64,000 nucleotides of DNA from Scenedesmus sp. ARA3 (taxonomy: Eukaryota; Chlorophyta; Chlorophyceae; Sphaeropleales; Scenedesmaceae): the NCBI GenBank assembly GCA_004335835.1, contig RWJK01001585.1, positions 47,748 through 111,747 of the forward strand. The letters are read 5' to 3'. Made by a program: the position numbers and the translations under genes. The notes under the pieces are model-generated. The model had not been told where the DNA came from. It saw only the letters and a program-made list of their open reading frames with translations, and did not search any database. Of this stretch, positions 35,501 through 47,790 are shown piece by piece. Positions within the stretch are counted from its first letter, which is position 1. Every line of letters starts with the position of its first letter.

Positions 35501-37188
35501 CAGCATGCAGTGAAGTGTCAACAGCCAGTCAAATCCTGCCATCAGCCTGCGCAGCTGCTGCTGCCTGAGCAGAGTACAGATTAGAACGCGAACAGCATCT
35601 GGCATCAGTGCAGCAAAGGCACACCAGCAGTGCTGCCCACCTTGGCCGCCATGTCTGGGTTTGTCAGCTCGGCATACGCAGGGTGCGCAGTCAGCAGCGT
35701 CAGCGCCACCTCAATCTGCCCAGTCAGCACCAGCCGCTGCAGCGCCGGCCAGTAGCCTGGGTCATCATCCACGCGCTGCAGCTGCTGCAGCCGCCGCGCC
35801 TCAGCAGCCAGCAGGTGGAAGCCTGAGGGCATGCACAGCAGCCCGCCGTGCTGGCACAGCCACGCTGCAAAGGCCTGCAGCACGCAGCAGCAGGCGCAGA
35901 ATGCGGAGGCACGAGCTGATCAGAAAGCGGCCCAGACCAGAAGTATCTGATGAAGAGGATGGTAGCAAGCAGGCGAGGTGGCAGCAATAGCCTGCTGCTG
36001 CTAAAACCGTCCATTGCAAAGTAGGAGAACTGCTCAGCAGCCCACCTCAGCAAAGAAGCCCTCTGGTGTGTCGCTGCTGAGGAAGAAGAGCTCCAGCAGC
36101 TGCCACAGCCCCGCCTCGTACGCCACCTGCAGCAGGTCCTCAGACCTCGGGGGACCCGCAGCCGGGTCACTGCAAGCAGCAGCAGCAGCATCATGCCAAT
36201 CAATCACTGGACGGATCTGAGGCAGCTCCTAGCAACATCTTTGGCTGCTTGCTTGGTGAAAAGAGGGAGCCCGTGCTGAGCAGGGGCTGAGCAGCTGTTG
36301 TTGGTCACCCCCTCGCCTGCGCACCTGGCGCATGACGTCAGCACGTTCAGCACGCTTGCGCTGTACTCCTGCAGCGCCTCACGCGCCTCCTGCTGCCTGC
36401 CTGAGCCTGCAGCACACCCAGCCGGTGACACAGCCAGAGGCGCAACAACCATCAACAAGAGAGGATACATTCAGCACATGGAGCACTGAGAATCACCAGC
36501 GCACAGTCGCAGGACCTGGAGGAGATCGATGCTGCATGACAGCAACATTTGCGCCACATGCATCTGGTGGCATAGCACACGAAGGCTCCTGCGCGGAGGC
36601 CTGATGCCAGTTGTTTGCGTAGAATCACAAGTGCACCTGCTTGCAGTGCTGTGTGCTGCCCTGCTGCGGCTCACCCAGCATGTGCAGCTTCTTGCGCAGG
36701 TTCTTGTACAGAGGCATGATGTCGTATGCTGTCCTGCGCTGCTCGCCCACGGGTGGGATCCTGCGGCAGGTGGTGTGCGGTACATGCTCATGTACTGTCG
36801 CACTGCTAATGACACTTGACTTTCCAAGGGAACCTCTAGGCTACTGCTAGATGCTCCACAAGTGGCTGCGAAAAGCAACGGTCAGGCACATGCAATGCAG
36901 ATACTGCCACTGCAGCTGTGAGCTGACTCCTTGGTGTGAGGTGCCGCAACAGAAATGACAAAAGTTGCTGCTGCGTCGCCGCAATCGCTCTCACCATTCT
37001 ACAAAGCCTGCGTATGGATCTTCTCCCCCAGCACCTGTGGCTTGGCTGTGGACCTCACACAGCCTGAGCTGCGTGCCAGTGCCCCACGAAAACTGCAGCC
37101 GTGATCCTGGCGCAGCAGGCAAACTGCCGATTATTTCTGTGCCATCACTGTCAATGATGTTCCTTTGCTGCACCACCGCCAGGTCCAT
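32535..37188 (-). CDS. NUP85: Nucleoporin NUP85 (Nup107-160 / Y-complex scaffold)
   Basis: A structural alpha-solenoid subunit of the nuclear pore outer ring. Eleven exons join in phase: 36995-37188, 36675-36760, 36325-36406, 36046-36169, 35641-35874, 35330-35481, 35039-35112, 34571-34819, 34071-34498, 33458-33685, 32535-33191, about 835 residues. Recognised NUP85 features are the N-terminal SRLQFSWGTGTQLRL segment, TAYDIMPLYKNLRKKLHML, HNWVELLAGVLLWKYPTL, the TTWQLAAEYLAWCPVHG block with LEALLDRSPV, and the late helix pair around AAALQWFMRAHDPARCAEL. The exon at 34571 has two possible donors four bases apart; the one giving FFEQVGCEGK keeps a strong acceptor. ATG at 37188 is the first in frame. 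Confidence 0.9.
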
Positions 37189-37925
37189 GTGCCCTGGCAC
37201 TTGATCACCCTCAAATAATCAAATTTGCAATAAGACAAAGGCGATGTGCGCCGATCAGATCAGTTGGCAGCGTACTGGGAACGGAAGTACTGCTGCACTT
37301 CAGTGCTGCTGCTGGTGGAGAAAGTGTCGGTGATTCAGATTCCCTCCAGGACACGACGAATAAACATACTGAGTGCTAAAACCAATTAACAGTACTAGGA
37401 CAGCAGCCCATTCAACTGCGCGTGACAATGACACTGACAAGCAAACTCTGGCCCGCGTTCTTGATGGGTGCCCGACACGGCGCAGGAGCCGTTCATTGTC
37501 AGCGACACATTGCTTGTATTTGTCGCTGTTTCAACGAGATTGCCGTCTGCGCTGCTTGCCAACTCAAAGCAAAATCTCGGCACCAGTGCTTTTGAGCTCC
37601 TGCAGCTTCCTGCGAGGCTTGATCGCTCGGTGGCAGGTGAAGTCGTAGCAGCTGGTCCATCTGTGACGTTCATCGCTCGGAGCAGTGCGCCTGCTGCGTC
37701 GGTAAGGCACGTTGGCCATACCTAGGTGCTGCTCCTGCTGCATGCTGTGCAACCACCACCTGTGAACCAGTCCCAAACACCGCTCGCTGCCTTCGCCAAT
37801 GCTTCATGACCTCTCAAACTGGCTTGCTATGCAACTTGCTTGTTTCCTGCAAGGGCAGCAGAGCATCCTGGCGCTGTATCCTTCTGCTCACTAGCCAGCG
37901 CGCAGCGCATCGCTGCTGAGCAGGC
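37189..37925. promoter_or_regulatory. Divergent intergenic region (NUP85 / E2 gene)
   Basis: About 740 bp between the NUP85 start (minus) and the E2 start (plus). Overlapping small frames exist on both strands (minus 37395-37776, plus 37468-37725). None has splice support, a domain or a neighbour that explains it, so I treat the region as promoter. Confidence 0.4.
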
Positions 37926-40900
37926 ATGGAGGCCGTGATTGGCGCAGTTGGCGCTGCCTTGGGTGACATCTCTCCCACAGGGCAGCTGGAGTCTATCCGC
38001 TTGGATGGCGACACAGTCAAGGTTGTGGTGAACACTGGCGAGCAGCAGCTGCCAGTCAGCATCACCTACATGGAGCCCAGCAGCTACCCCCGCAGCGGCT
38101 GCCTCATCCTGTGCGATGAAGAGAGGCTGTCCTGCAAGCTATCAGCAGCCTCGGAGAGGTTCCAGGACGCTGCGGCGCTGTCAGCGGTGCTGGCCAAGGT
38201 GTGTGCAAGGCAGTGAAGCATGCGGACAGCAGCCTGCGTGCTGTGCGCAACAAGCTGTGCATGCTGTATTGCACTGCATGCGTGGTGTGCTTTGCGCCAC
38301 TCCTTGCATATGTTGCATGGGGTGTGCACAGCTTGCAACTGCTGCGTGCAATGTGCGCATGTGGGGGCAGCGGCGTCATGCTGCAGCAGTGAAGCTGCTT
38401 GCTGCGAGACAGCCTGCCTTGCACGCGACACACAGGCTTGCTAGTCGTTCACCCGCTCTGCATGCTGCATGCTGCCGCCTGTGCATCGCAATGTCACTAT
38501 GCTGATCTTGCCTTGCATTCGCATGTCCCACTGCAGATCTGCCAGCTGCTGGACATCCCTATTGATGAGGATGCGCTGCGTGCAGCAGACGGCAAGCCCA
38601 ATGACGGCACCGGCATGGAGCAGGACGGCTCCGACGAGGTGCGAGCAGGCAGCTATGCAACTACCAGAAATAGAAAGTCAACAGCATAGTGGTTGGTTGG
38701 GGTGCTGCTGCTGGCCAATGCCACGAGCTTCACAGCATGCTCCGCAGCAGCACATAGCTGCATTGAAGAAGCCGCCTGCGTGTCTGCAGACGTCAGGGCA
38801 TGCAGATGTCTGGCATGCAGGCAGAGCTTGCGGCTGCTAGAGACCGTCGCTTTCAATGAGCAATGGCATGCGGCAAACACGCGTTCGTGCAGGGCGCAGT
38901 GCAGTGCAGCGGATGCTGGAGAGTCAGGTTGCCACAACGTGGCTGCACTCCGGCAGCGGTCTGACACGCAAGCAGCATGCCGGGGAGGTTGCTGCTGCTG
39001 CACATCCTCCCGTTCAGCATGAATTTTCTGCATGCTTCCCGTGTAACACCCAACCACTGCGCATGCTGCACTGTGTCCGTCACACTGTCCGTTGCACATG
39101 TGTAGCTGTTCATAGCTTGAAAGGCACCTGGTCGTCATGTTCATGTTACGCAGGCTATGTCTGAGGACGGCTCCGGCTATGCTGATGATGACGACGATGA
39201 CGACGATTATGGTGGCGGTGACGAGGACGAGCAGGAGGACAAAGAGCTGCTGGTGGAGTGCGGGCAGCGCCAGGTGGGCAGGCGACTGCAGCTGTGGCTG
39301 CCTGTAGCTGCAGTCGCAGTTGTTGATCAAGGAATCGCATGCGGATTCATGCAAGCAGTTGTGGTGCAGGCAGCGCCAGGTGGGGCCTTGATGGCTGGCT
39401 GCTGTTGGTCGTGTGGTATCGTAGTTGTGGTTGTAGCTGTGCGAGGCTGGGAAATTCTCACATGGCATGTCTTGCCATTGGACAACAATGCACATGTGGC
39501 GCGTTGTGTATTGAACTGGTTGCCATGCGGCTCATGTCTTGTGCTGCTGCGTGCTGCAGGGCCGCTGGGCGCGGCACGAGGAGGAGCTGGAGCGCAGCTG
39601 CAGCAGCGCGCAGGTGCTGTCCATGGAGCAGGGCAAGGCCAGCAGGCAGCAGATCTTCAGCAGGTGGGCAGGTGTAGCTGTGGGCGGGGCAGAGGCAGGC
39701 TTGCGGCGGCTGGGTGGGAACATGTGCTGCATTTGAGCGTGATGCATGCGTGTTTGCTGTTCGAGTTGGTGTGCCACATGGCTGCCTGCTGCTTGCATCA
39801 AAGATGTTGTCTCTGCTGCCAACTTACCCCACAAGTTGCTTGCCATGCCTCAGGCCCCTGCAAGCTCTTCAACACCACAGCACGATTGCACAACCTCCGC
39901 CGTACCGCCTCAGCCACATGCTGACGCTCTCACCAACTGCTATGTCACTGTCTTGCTGCTGCCCTTGCGGCGCCTGCTGCCATCATCCTGCCGCATCATC
40001 CGCCTACAACTGTTGCTTCCTTACAACAACAGCAAGGAGGGCTTCAACATGCTGCAGAACGAGCTGCTGGGCTTCATCCGGCGGCAGTACAGCGGCGCCA
40101 TGCACGTCAGCGCAGACAGCGTGGGCGACGACGTGTACACCTGGAGCGTGGAGATGTGGAAGTCAGCCTTCAGGCCAGACTGCCAGCTGGCAAAGGTGCG
40201 AGGGTGCTGCGTCTGCACCTTTGTGGTGCACAGCGCGTGTGATGGCGTTTCTGGGTTGAGCATGTCAGACCTCTAGATGCTGCTTGCCGGCTGCCGACGG
40301 CGCACTGGGCTGTGTTGTCTTTGCAAATGCGTGGTGTGCGGCCTGTTTATTAATTGCTCGGCTGTGTTGGCCGCCCTTATGACCCTGGTATGCGGTTCTC
40401 CCTTGCAGACCACCATCGCCATCCACCTCAACTCCCCATTACTGCTCACGACAAGTACACGCGCCTGCTCTGCCCGACCCACGCTGCCCTGCCCACTCTG
40501 TTCGGCCCCGCATTCACACCCACAGGACCTGCAGGAGGTGTCCGCCAAGTGGGCGGTGTCCTCCATCCAGCTGCGCTTCTCCTTCATGCGCGGCCTGCAC
40601 CCCTTTTACCCGCCACGCCTCGAGGTGGTGCGCCCGCACCTGGCCGCGCCGCTGCCCGGGGCCCTGGCCAGCCACCCGCTGCTGACGCTGGACCACTGGG
40701 ACTCCTGCATGAACATGAGCCAGCTGCTGGAGCGCATCAAGGAGTTCCTGGAGGTGGGGCGTGAAGTCGGCTGTGAAGTTGACTGGAAAGTCGGCTGTGA
40801 AGTTGGCTATGAACTACTTTTCAGCATGCGCGCAGCAGAAGCTATGTTGCTGCTGCTATTGTTTGTAGCAGCGCATAACACATGCAGCAGCGTGCCCCTC

Positions 40901-41791
40901 GACCACAGGCCCTGCACAACGTGTCCTCGTGCATCAGCGCTGGTGCTTGTCCTTTCATCCCGCTGCGTTGCGCCCCCTTGCAGGAGTGGGGCAGCGTGGA
41001 TGTGGGCCACCCTGGCAACAGCACTGCTGCACACCCCGACAGCGCATTCAGCCCGGTGCAGGTGGCACTGGCTCGGCTAGAGGCGCTAACTGATGTGAAG
41101 CCAGCAGCATACTACCAGCACGCAGACCTGTACGAGGCGCGCAGCACACGGGGCAGGTGGGCTGGTGGTGTTGGTGCTGTGAGTTGTGATCATGCTTGCT
41201 GCGGGATCAAGCTTGATGTCAAGAGTCTGCCAGCAGCATGCTGTTGCGGTCAGCTGCCTGGGCTGCTGAGGATAATGACTGTTTCATCTTGCGTGCTGGA
41301 CTCTTTGGGTCTGTAGGGCTGATCGTGCTGCAGTTGTATCTAGGTGCAGCGTTCGCTGACGTTGTCAGGGTGCTGACCTGTGCGTGTTGATGCATGCAGG
41401 TCAGACACACCAACAGACCCCCCACAGCAGATGAAGAAGCAGAAAACAGACGAGGCAGCACCAGCAGCAGCAGCACCAGCAGCAGGCGCTGCAGCAGCTG
41501 CAGCTGCCCCTGCTGCTGCTGCAGGCGCTGCTGCAGGTGCTGGTGCTGCTGCTGCTGGTGCACCTGGCCAAGCTGTGGTATGGGCCAAGGGCACTGGCTA
41601 TGGCTACGGTGCCAGCCGAGCTCCAGGCAACTTGTGGGATCCAAAAAAAGCAGCGGCAGCGCAGGAAGCGCAAGACGAGCAGCTCTGTGGGCTGCTGCAG
41701 GGCCTGGCTGCCGCACTGAATGAGGAGCTAGGCGGCTGCCCTGAGGCTGCAGATGCAGCAGCAGCAGCAGGACAGCCGTCCTCCTCCTCCT

Positions 41792-41828
<37 letters not shown>

Positions 41829-44800
41829 CAGTGATCCAATGGATGTGGGACTCAGCCCCCGGCAGCAGGAATGCCTGGCAGCAGTGCAGGGCTCTGTGCT
41901 GCTGCCGCTGCTGGTGCGTGAGTTTGGGCAGGTGGCCTTCCCTGAGATGGTGTCACGGCCGCAGTATTTCCGGCCGCTGCTTGATGTGCTGGCAGCCCTG
42001 TGCAGGCCTGCCACTGAGCAGATGCTGGCGGCACATGCACTGGCAGTGCCACTGCAGCAGCAGCAGGCGGCAGCTGGCAGCAGCCAACAGCAGCAGCAGC
42101 AGCAGCAGCAGGTGTCAATTGTTGGGGCGCTGCGGGGCCTGATCAAGGGCGCTACAATGTACAGGGAGCGCATGGCGAAGACGCTGCAGAGCCATGAGAA
42201 GGATGCAGGGAAGCAAGCCAGCAGCAGCGCAGTGCCGCCGCGCGTCGACAAGCAGACTGGTGAGCATCGCAGCAAGGTCGTTTCCCCCGTCATCATATCA
42301 CCGATATCATCATGACATCAGAAAAGCCATAATGATCATGCTTAGGCAAGGCAGGGTGTGCTGCAAGCACATGTGTGGTGTGTAAGATGGAGGCCAGCAT
42401 GCGAGGCACTGTGCTGCAAGCAGCCTGCATGCAGCACCACCTGATGGTGCCCGCACGCTTTAGTTGCTCTCAGCGCAATGTTGATCTGCAGGTGCCAGAT
42501 GTTGGGTATTTTGACCAGCACCTTGCACTGATTATGCTGCTGCTCCCGCTGCAGAGGCGCTGCTGGCTGAGGCAAAACGCAGCATGGAGATAGCAGACCA
42601 ACTGCTGAGCATCACAACCAAGCTGCAGCACCTCACTACAGCAGAGGAAGCCGCCGCGGCCGCAGCAGCAGCTGGAGACGCAGGCGGCAGTGGCGCTGCA
42701 GCAGCAGCAGCAGCGCAACGCGGTGGCCGCACGCGGCGAGCCACGCGAAGCTCGGCTGCAGCAGCAGCAGCGGCGGCTGAGGCACCGCAGCAGCAGCAGG
42801 GTGCGGCGCCTGCAGGAGCAGGTGGCAGTAGCAGCAGCAGCGCAGCTTACGAGGCAGCACTGAAAGGCCTTGTGGTGAGTGCGCTCAGCCATGGTGTGAA
42901 GGCGATCACCCAAACTGCTACTGCCTTCACAGTCACATGTCAGGGACGCCAAGCGCTGTGGCGCTGTTGCTGTGCTGCGTATCACTGCGTCAACACCCTC
43001 TGGCTGCGCTGCCTGGCTGGCTCGCCTCTGCACACAACAGCTCGTTGTTACTTCACTACTGTCAGCACAGCAGCAGCACCAACGCCACTAGTTCAAGAAT
43101 GCATCCTCAGGTGTTATGTTTGTGCACTGCCCTTGCTGCCATTGGCTCTGCAGCTTGACAGTGCGCCGCTGGCGTCGCGCCACAAGTTCCGTGATGAGGC
43201 CAGCAAGGACCCCACCGGGCTCAAGGCGCGCGTGCAGAAGGTCACCAGCGAGATGGCAGGTGCGCGGCAGGGATGCATGATGCTAATTTTGAGCTGCGCA
43301 GCAGCGCTGCGGCGGCGGCAGCAGCACCAGCGGTTGTGTGATAGTTTGTCCTTGCGTAGGTAGCTGGAGATGCATCGCAGGCTCAGACCTGTGGCAGTAT
43401 AGGGTGTGTGCCAGCGCATCCGTGCGGTTTATGCTGTAACGTCTGACCCCGTCTGTGTACCTGCTGTTATCACTGCAATTTACTTGATGCAGGCATCGAG
43501 CGGCTGATCGACGTGTCGCCCGCCAGCAGCATCTTTGTGCGCGTTGATGACGACAACACATTCCTGTGGAAGGCACTCATCACGGGGCCAGAGGACACGC
43601 CATACGGCGGCGGATGTGAGCAGCATGCGCCAGCAGCGCTGGTTGCAACGTACAGCCAGACAGCTTGATCACCTAGTTGCAATGCATGACATCTGGCGGC
43701 AGCAGCAGCAGCAGTAACAGCTGTTGGGATACGCATGCGCTAGCCTTTGACTTAGTGGCAGAGGCGCTGTGGGTCTGGCTGCTGCTGCTTCTTTGTGCTG
43801 CTCTTGTCGGCTATTCTCCAGCTGCCCTCGGCGTGATGTGTTGGTATGCTGCCGGCCTGTGTGCCGCTGCTCCTCCGCAGGCTTTGTGTTCGACATGTTC
43901 TTCCCTCCCAACTACCCCAACGCGCCACCAAAGGTGAGCGCAGCTGCGAGAGTGCCAGCCATGCTGCAGCGCCACAGCTGCTGCCGTGCTAGCAGCAGCA
44001 GCAGCAGTGCTTGCCATGAGTTATGTTGCAGCTGCTGCTTAGGTTAAGAGCCCAGCGATGCATCCGCAGGTGCCTACAGCGTTCTAAAGCGTGCATTGCT
44101 GCACCTTGAGTGTCGCAGCTGTTGCTCAACGGCAGCACTGCCAAACACCATGCTGCTGTGCGCTGCTGTGCCTATGTGCAGGTGAACCTGGTGACAACAG
44201 GCAACGGCAGTGTGCGCTTCAACCCCAGTGAGTGACGTGTGAAGCCACACAGCGGCTGTGCTGGGTTGTGCTGATGTGCTCCAGCTGCTTGCAGGACACG
44301 GCAGTCAGGCTTGTGTGCAGTTGAAGCTGCTCGATGCAGCAGCAGCAGAGTGCAGGTGGTTTGAGCATGTGCCAGTCACATTGCTGTGGATGGATGTTTG
44401 GTGCCTTGACCATCATGCTGCTGGTGCTGCTGCTGCTGCTGCAGACCTGTACAACTGCGGCAAGGTGTGCCTGTCATTGCTGGGCACATGGAATGGCGGG
44501 CAGGGCGAGGGCTGGAACCCTGATGTGTCATCAGCGTTCCAGGTGCGCAAGCCAGCCTGCAGCAGGGGCAGCAGTAGCTGTTGTTGCAGGGAAGTAGCTA
44601 GCCAAGCAGAAGTTGCAGTGTAGGCCAGGCAGGGCATGCAGCCATTGCTGGTGTTCTGCTGGAGCATGTAGTGCTGCTGAGCTAGTCCAATGCGCCGGTG
44701 CTACTTGCGTGGATCCTGTGCCGACTGCGCCACCCTTCCTGCCTTGTTCGGCCCGCGCCGGTGCATCTGTGCCTTCCTTGCCTGCCAGCATGTCCACGCT

Positions 44801-45678
44801 TCTACTAACCTTTGCTGCTGCTGCTGCTGGTGTCTGCTTCCTCTGCTGCCTCTGCTGCCTGTGGCCAGGTGCTGGTGAGCATCCAGTCGCTGATCCTGGT
44901 GCCTGAGCCCTACTTCAACGAGCCCGGCTACGAGCAGCGCGGCACCAGCCAGCAGAGCAAGGAGTACAACAAGGTGAGGGCTGCGACGCAGGTTGTGGTT
45001 GCAGGTTGTGGTTGCAGGTTGTGGTTGCAGGTTGTGGTTCCTGGCTGTGGCCGCAGGTTCTGGCCGCAGGTTGTGATTGCAGGCTGTGGCCGCAGGTGGT
45101 GATTGCAGGCTGCGGTGGCAGGTGGTGGTTGCAGGGCTGCAGGGCTGCCGAGGAGCAAGGCTGGTGGCAGCAAGTCACACAGCTCAGTCGCCTTGTCTGC
45201 AAGGCAGCGCTCAACCTGCTTCAGCGTGTCTTCTGTTTAGCTAGCCCTGCCTGCTTGTGCTGCTGCTGGTTATGGTGCACCTATACGCCATACGTGTTCC
45301 TGCCACAAACCACGTTGCAGGCGTGTTGCAGTCAGCGTCACAACTTACATCAGCCTAACTTAGTCGACCCGTGCAAGGGTACATGACGCTGCGGCCCCGC
45401 CAATACCCCTGCTGTTGCAGCACCAATCACTTGCCTAATTGCCCACTCGCCCGCTCCTGCAGGTCATCCGCGAGGCGACCATCCGCTGGGCCATGATCGA
45501 CCAGCTGCGCAACCCGCCGGCCGAGTTTGCGGCCGTTATCCGCAGCCACTTCAAGCTGCAGGGCCCCGCGGTGCTGGGGCAGGTGCAGGGCTGGATTGAT
45601 GAGGCGGGCGGCAGCCACGCTAACAACTTAAAGGCGCTGAAGGGCCAGCTGGAGACAGAGCTTGCAAAGCTGGCGTGA
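37926..45678 (+). CDS. BIRC6-type E2 ubiquitin-conjugating enzyme with N-terminal RWD/UBC-like region
   Basis: Transfers ubiquitin from E1 to substrates or E3s. Sixteen exons in phase: 37926-38198, 38537-38638, 39154-39273, 39560-39663, 40033-40195, 40526-40753, 40984-41156, 41400-42259, 42555-42874, 43154-43259, 43493-43615, 43881-43933, 44182-44227, 44445-44542, 44869-44973, 45463-45678; 1029 residues. The C-terminal UBC core closely follows BIRC6: [69 protein letters not shown] (catalytic Cys in KVCLS), [15 protein letters not shown]. Residues about 150-330 ([32 protein letters not shown]) look like a second, Cys-less RWD/UBC fold. An acidic stretch (poly-D) and Ala/Gln/Ser linkers separate them. 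No BIR domain is present, unlike animal BIRC6. Confidence 0.9.
40760..40812 (+). repeat. Short minisatellite in an E2 intron
   Basis: Four to five imperfect units of GAAGTCGGCTGT / GAAGTTGACTG type follow the exon ending at 40753. Confidence 0.7.
44988..45140 (+). repeat. 12-bp minisatellite (GCAGGTTGTGGTT-like) in the last E2 intron
   Basis: About a dozen imperfect 12-base units alternate GCAGGTTGTGGTT with GCAGGCTGTGGCC. Each unit carries a CAG|GT string, so the array presents many potential splice-like sites inside the intron 44974-45462. Confidence 0.85.
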
Positions 45679-45893
45679 GGTGGCGGTTAAGACTTGAGGA
45701 TGACGACAGAACATTGCCTTTGAACAGTGTGAACAGCTCGCAACGCTGGCGTGAGGTGGCGGGGGGCAGGGTTTGACGGGTGTGTGACTGAGGGTTTGGG
45801 GTTGCAGGGCCAGCCAGTGGGTTGCTGGTGATGTAGCGTGCTGAAGAGGGCCAGCTGGCGGTCGAGCTGGCAAAGCTGGCATGAAGTGGCCGC
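45655..45893 (+). repeat. Three copies of the E2 gene's last codons and stop
   Basis: The string around GCAAAGCTGGCGTGAGGTGG at the true stop (45678) recurs near 45738-45763 (GCAACGCTGGCGTGAGG) and 45846-45890 (GGCCAGCTGGCGGTCGAGC, then GCAAAGCTGGCATGAAG). It looks like tandem duplication of the coding end into the 3' untranslated region. Confidence 0.7.
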
Positions 45894-47790
45894 CAGGATT
45901 GCGTATGTTCTTTCTTCTATAGTATTTCAAGGTGTGAGGGCTTGATGCATAGCCCGCACATGTGGCCTGGGGCTGATTCACAGCAGGCGTGATGTTGATG
46001 ATGCAGCGCTGGCCTGAGGTGAGGCCAAAGGTTGAGGTGTTGAGCTAGGCTTGGGGGTCGAGGGCCGGCTGCTGCTGAATGTCGGTGCCATGCGCTTTCT
46101 GAATGTCGCTCTGCGGTGGCCGTTGCAGCGTGAGTGTGCGGCATCGTGTCACACGTGCCCTGATAGCAAGTGGCTGCTGTTGGTTGTTGTGGCTGCACAA
46201 ATAGCTGGACATGCGGCGGTGAGAGGAGCTGGCTGATGATGAGCATGTATGCCAGCTGTATGCGGCTCTGTGTTGCGCATATGCACATGATTGCTTCCTA
46301 CATGCTGGCGCAGCTGGTTTGGCTAACAAGAAGACTATTGTTATTATGCTGGCGCGGCTGGTGTATGTCGCAGGATGCTGGTGCTAGTGGCATGCATGCC
46401 AGCAGGAGTTGCTTGGAGCGAACTCAAATTCTGTGGCGTGTGCACGTGTGGCAAAGCAGTAGGCATGACCCGGCACCGTTGAGCATGGGTGGCAGCTGCT
46501 TGTTGCTGTTGCCACGGGCCGGCTCTTTTTGCAACTTGGCAGGTGACTGCCGGCTTACAAGAAGACTATTGTTATTAAGCTGGCGCGGCTGGTGTATGTC
46601 GCAGGATGCTGGTGCTGGTGGCATGCATGCCAGCAGGAGTTGCTTGGAGCGAACTCAAATTCTGTGGCGTGTGCACGCGTGGCAATGCAGTAGGCATGAC
46701 CCGGCACCGTTGAGCATGGGTGGCAGCTGCTTGTTGCTGTTGCCACGGGCCGGCTCTTTTTGCAACTTGGCAGGTGACTGCCGGTGATAGATTTGGAATG
46801 ACAGCTGTCACTGCAACTGCAGTTGCACCTGTTAAGCACATCTGTTGACTTGCACAGGAGCAGCGAACGTACTGCATGTGCCTTGGCAAGGCAGATCACA
46901 CGCTAGCCCTGTGCATGTGCCAGTAGGCAGCGTTTTCGTTTAGGCCTAGGCCTGCATTTCCACGGTGCTGGTTCACCACGCCGGCCATCTGGCAAGCATG
47001 CTTGTTGTCGACGTAGTATAGTGGTGTCCAAAGTTGTAGCAGTACTACCAACTTGGTAGTTGAACTGGCTATCAAAAGTGACCTTCAGTTGGCCTTGCAC
47101 CAGCGCCGCATGCATGCAAAGGTCCACATAGTAAATGCCCACGTGGCTCGTTTGTATGTAACATGCTGGACTGTTCACACACTGTACAGCAGCAATGCCA
47201 AGGAACAGTGCAATCCGTTGTCCATCCAGAGTGTGCTGGCTTGAAAGCAGCACCTCCACAAGCAACGCATTGCAGGCCGTCCTTGGCAGGCGCCGGACAA
47301 CAGCATAATATCAATCAGCTGCCCCATGCAAGTGTGCAAAGCGCACCCCAGGGCAATGCGAATATGCCCTGCTGCGGGGAGCCCATGTATGTCAGCTGCA
47401 GCAGGAGCAGCTCTTTGGGGTGCGCTATGGCGCAATGCAGCGTGATGCGACGGTGCAAGCTCACCATCGCCATCAGCTGGTTGCACTCCAATGCCGCTGG
47501 CAGTTGTGGCACAACTCGCCGCGTACAGGGGGACGCGCGTGCATCATGCAACACACACGCAATACAGTGCACAGCGGAAACCGACAGGCGCCGCTCGCAG
47601 CAGCTGCTGCAGCACAACTGCAGGGCCGCTCATCCGCAGCTGCTCCGCCTGCGCAGTCAACTCTCCAGCACAAGGCCCAACTACTTACCGCATGACAACC
47701 ATCTGCTGCCACACTTTTCATCTGCACCACTCACAGCGACTCCCCGCTATCCTCAGGCCGAGCTGCACTGACAGCCCTTGCTGCCGCCCT
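45679..47790. other. Intergenic between convergent E2 and phosphatase genes
   Basis: Holds the repeats listed at 45655-45893 and 46321-46784. A frame at 47163-47771 (plus) and others at 46903-47486 (minus) overlap and lack domains. No RNA gene is seen. Confidence 0.4.
46321..46784 (+). repeat. 231-bp tandem duplication, two near-identical copies
   Basis: Copies at 46321-46551 and 46552-46784 differ at only a handful of positions. 231 is divisible by three, so a plus-strand frame (46170-46787) stays open through both, but that frame has no signal or domain and is probably chance. Confidence 0.9.

Noticed and set aside
37395..37776. Two small minus-strand frames, one Arg-rich and one Cys-containing
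   Set aside because: They lie in the divergent promoter between NUP85 and the E2 gene, overlap other frames, and have no supporting splice or homology evidence.
46170..46787. Plus-strand frame with two 77-residue repeats containing TRRLLLL
   Set aside because: Superficially like the GRR-bounded repeat proteins, but it has no signal peptide, no Gly before the basic pair, and a random composition. Probably a duplicated untranslated sequence.
47163..47771. Plus-strand frame of 202 codons
   Set aside because: Overlapped by equally long minus-strand frames, no domain, and it sits in the 3' region between convergent genes.
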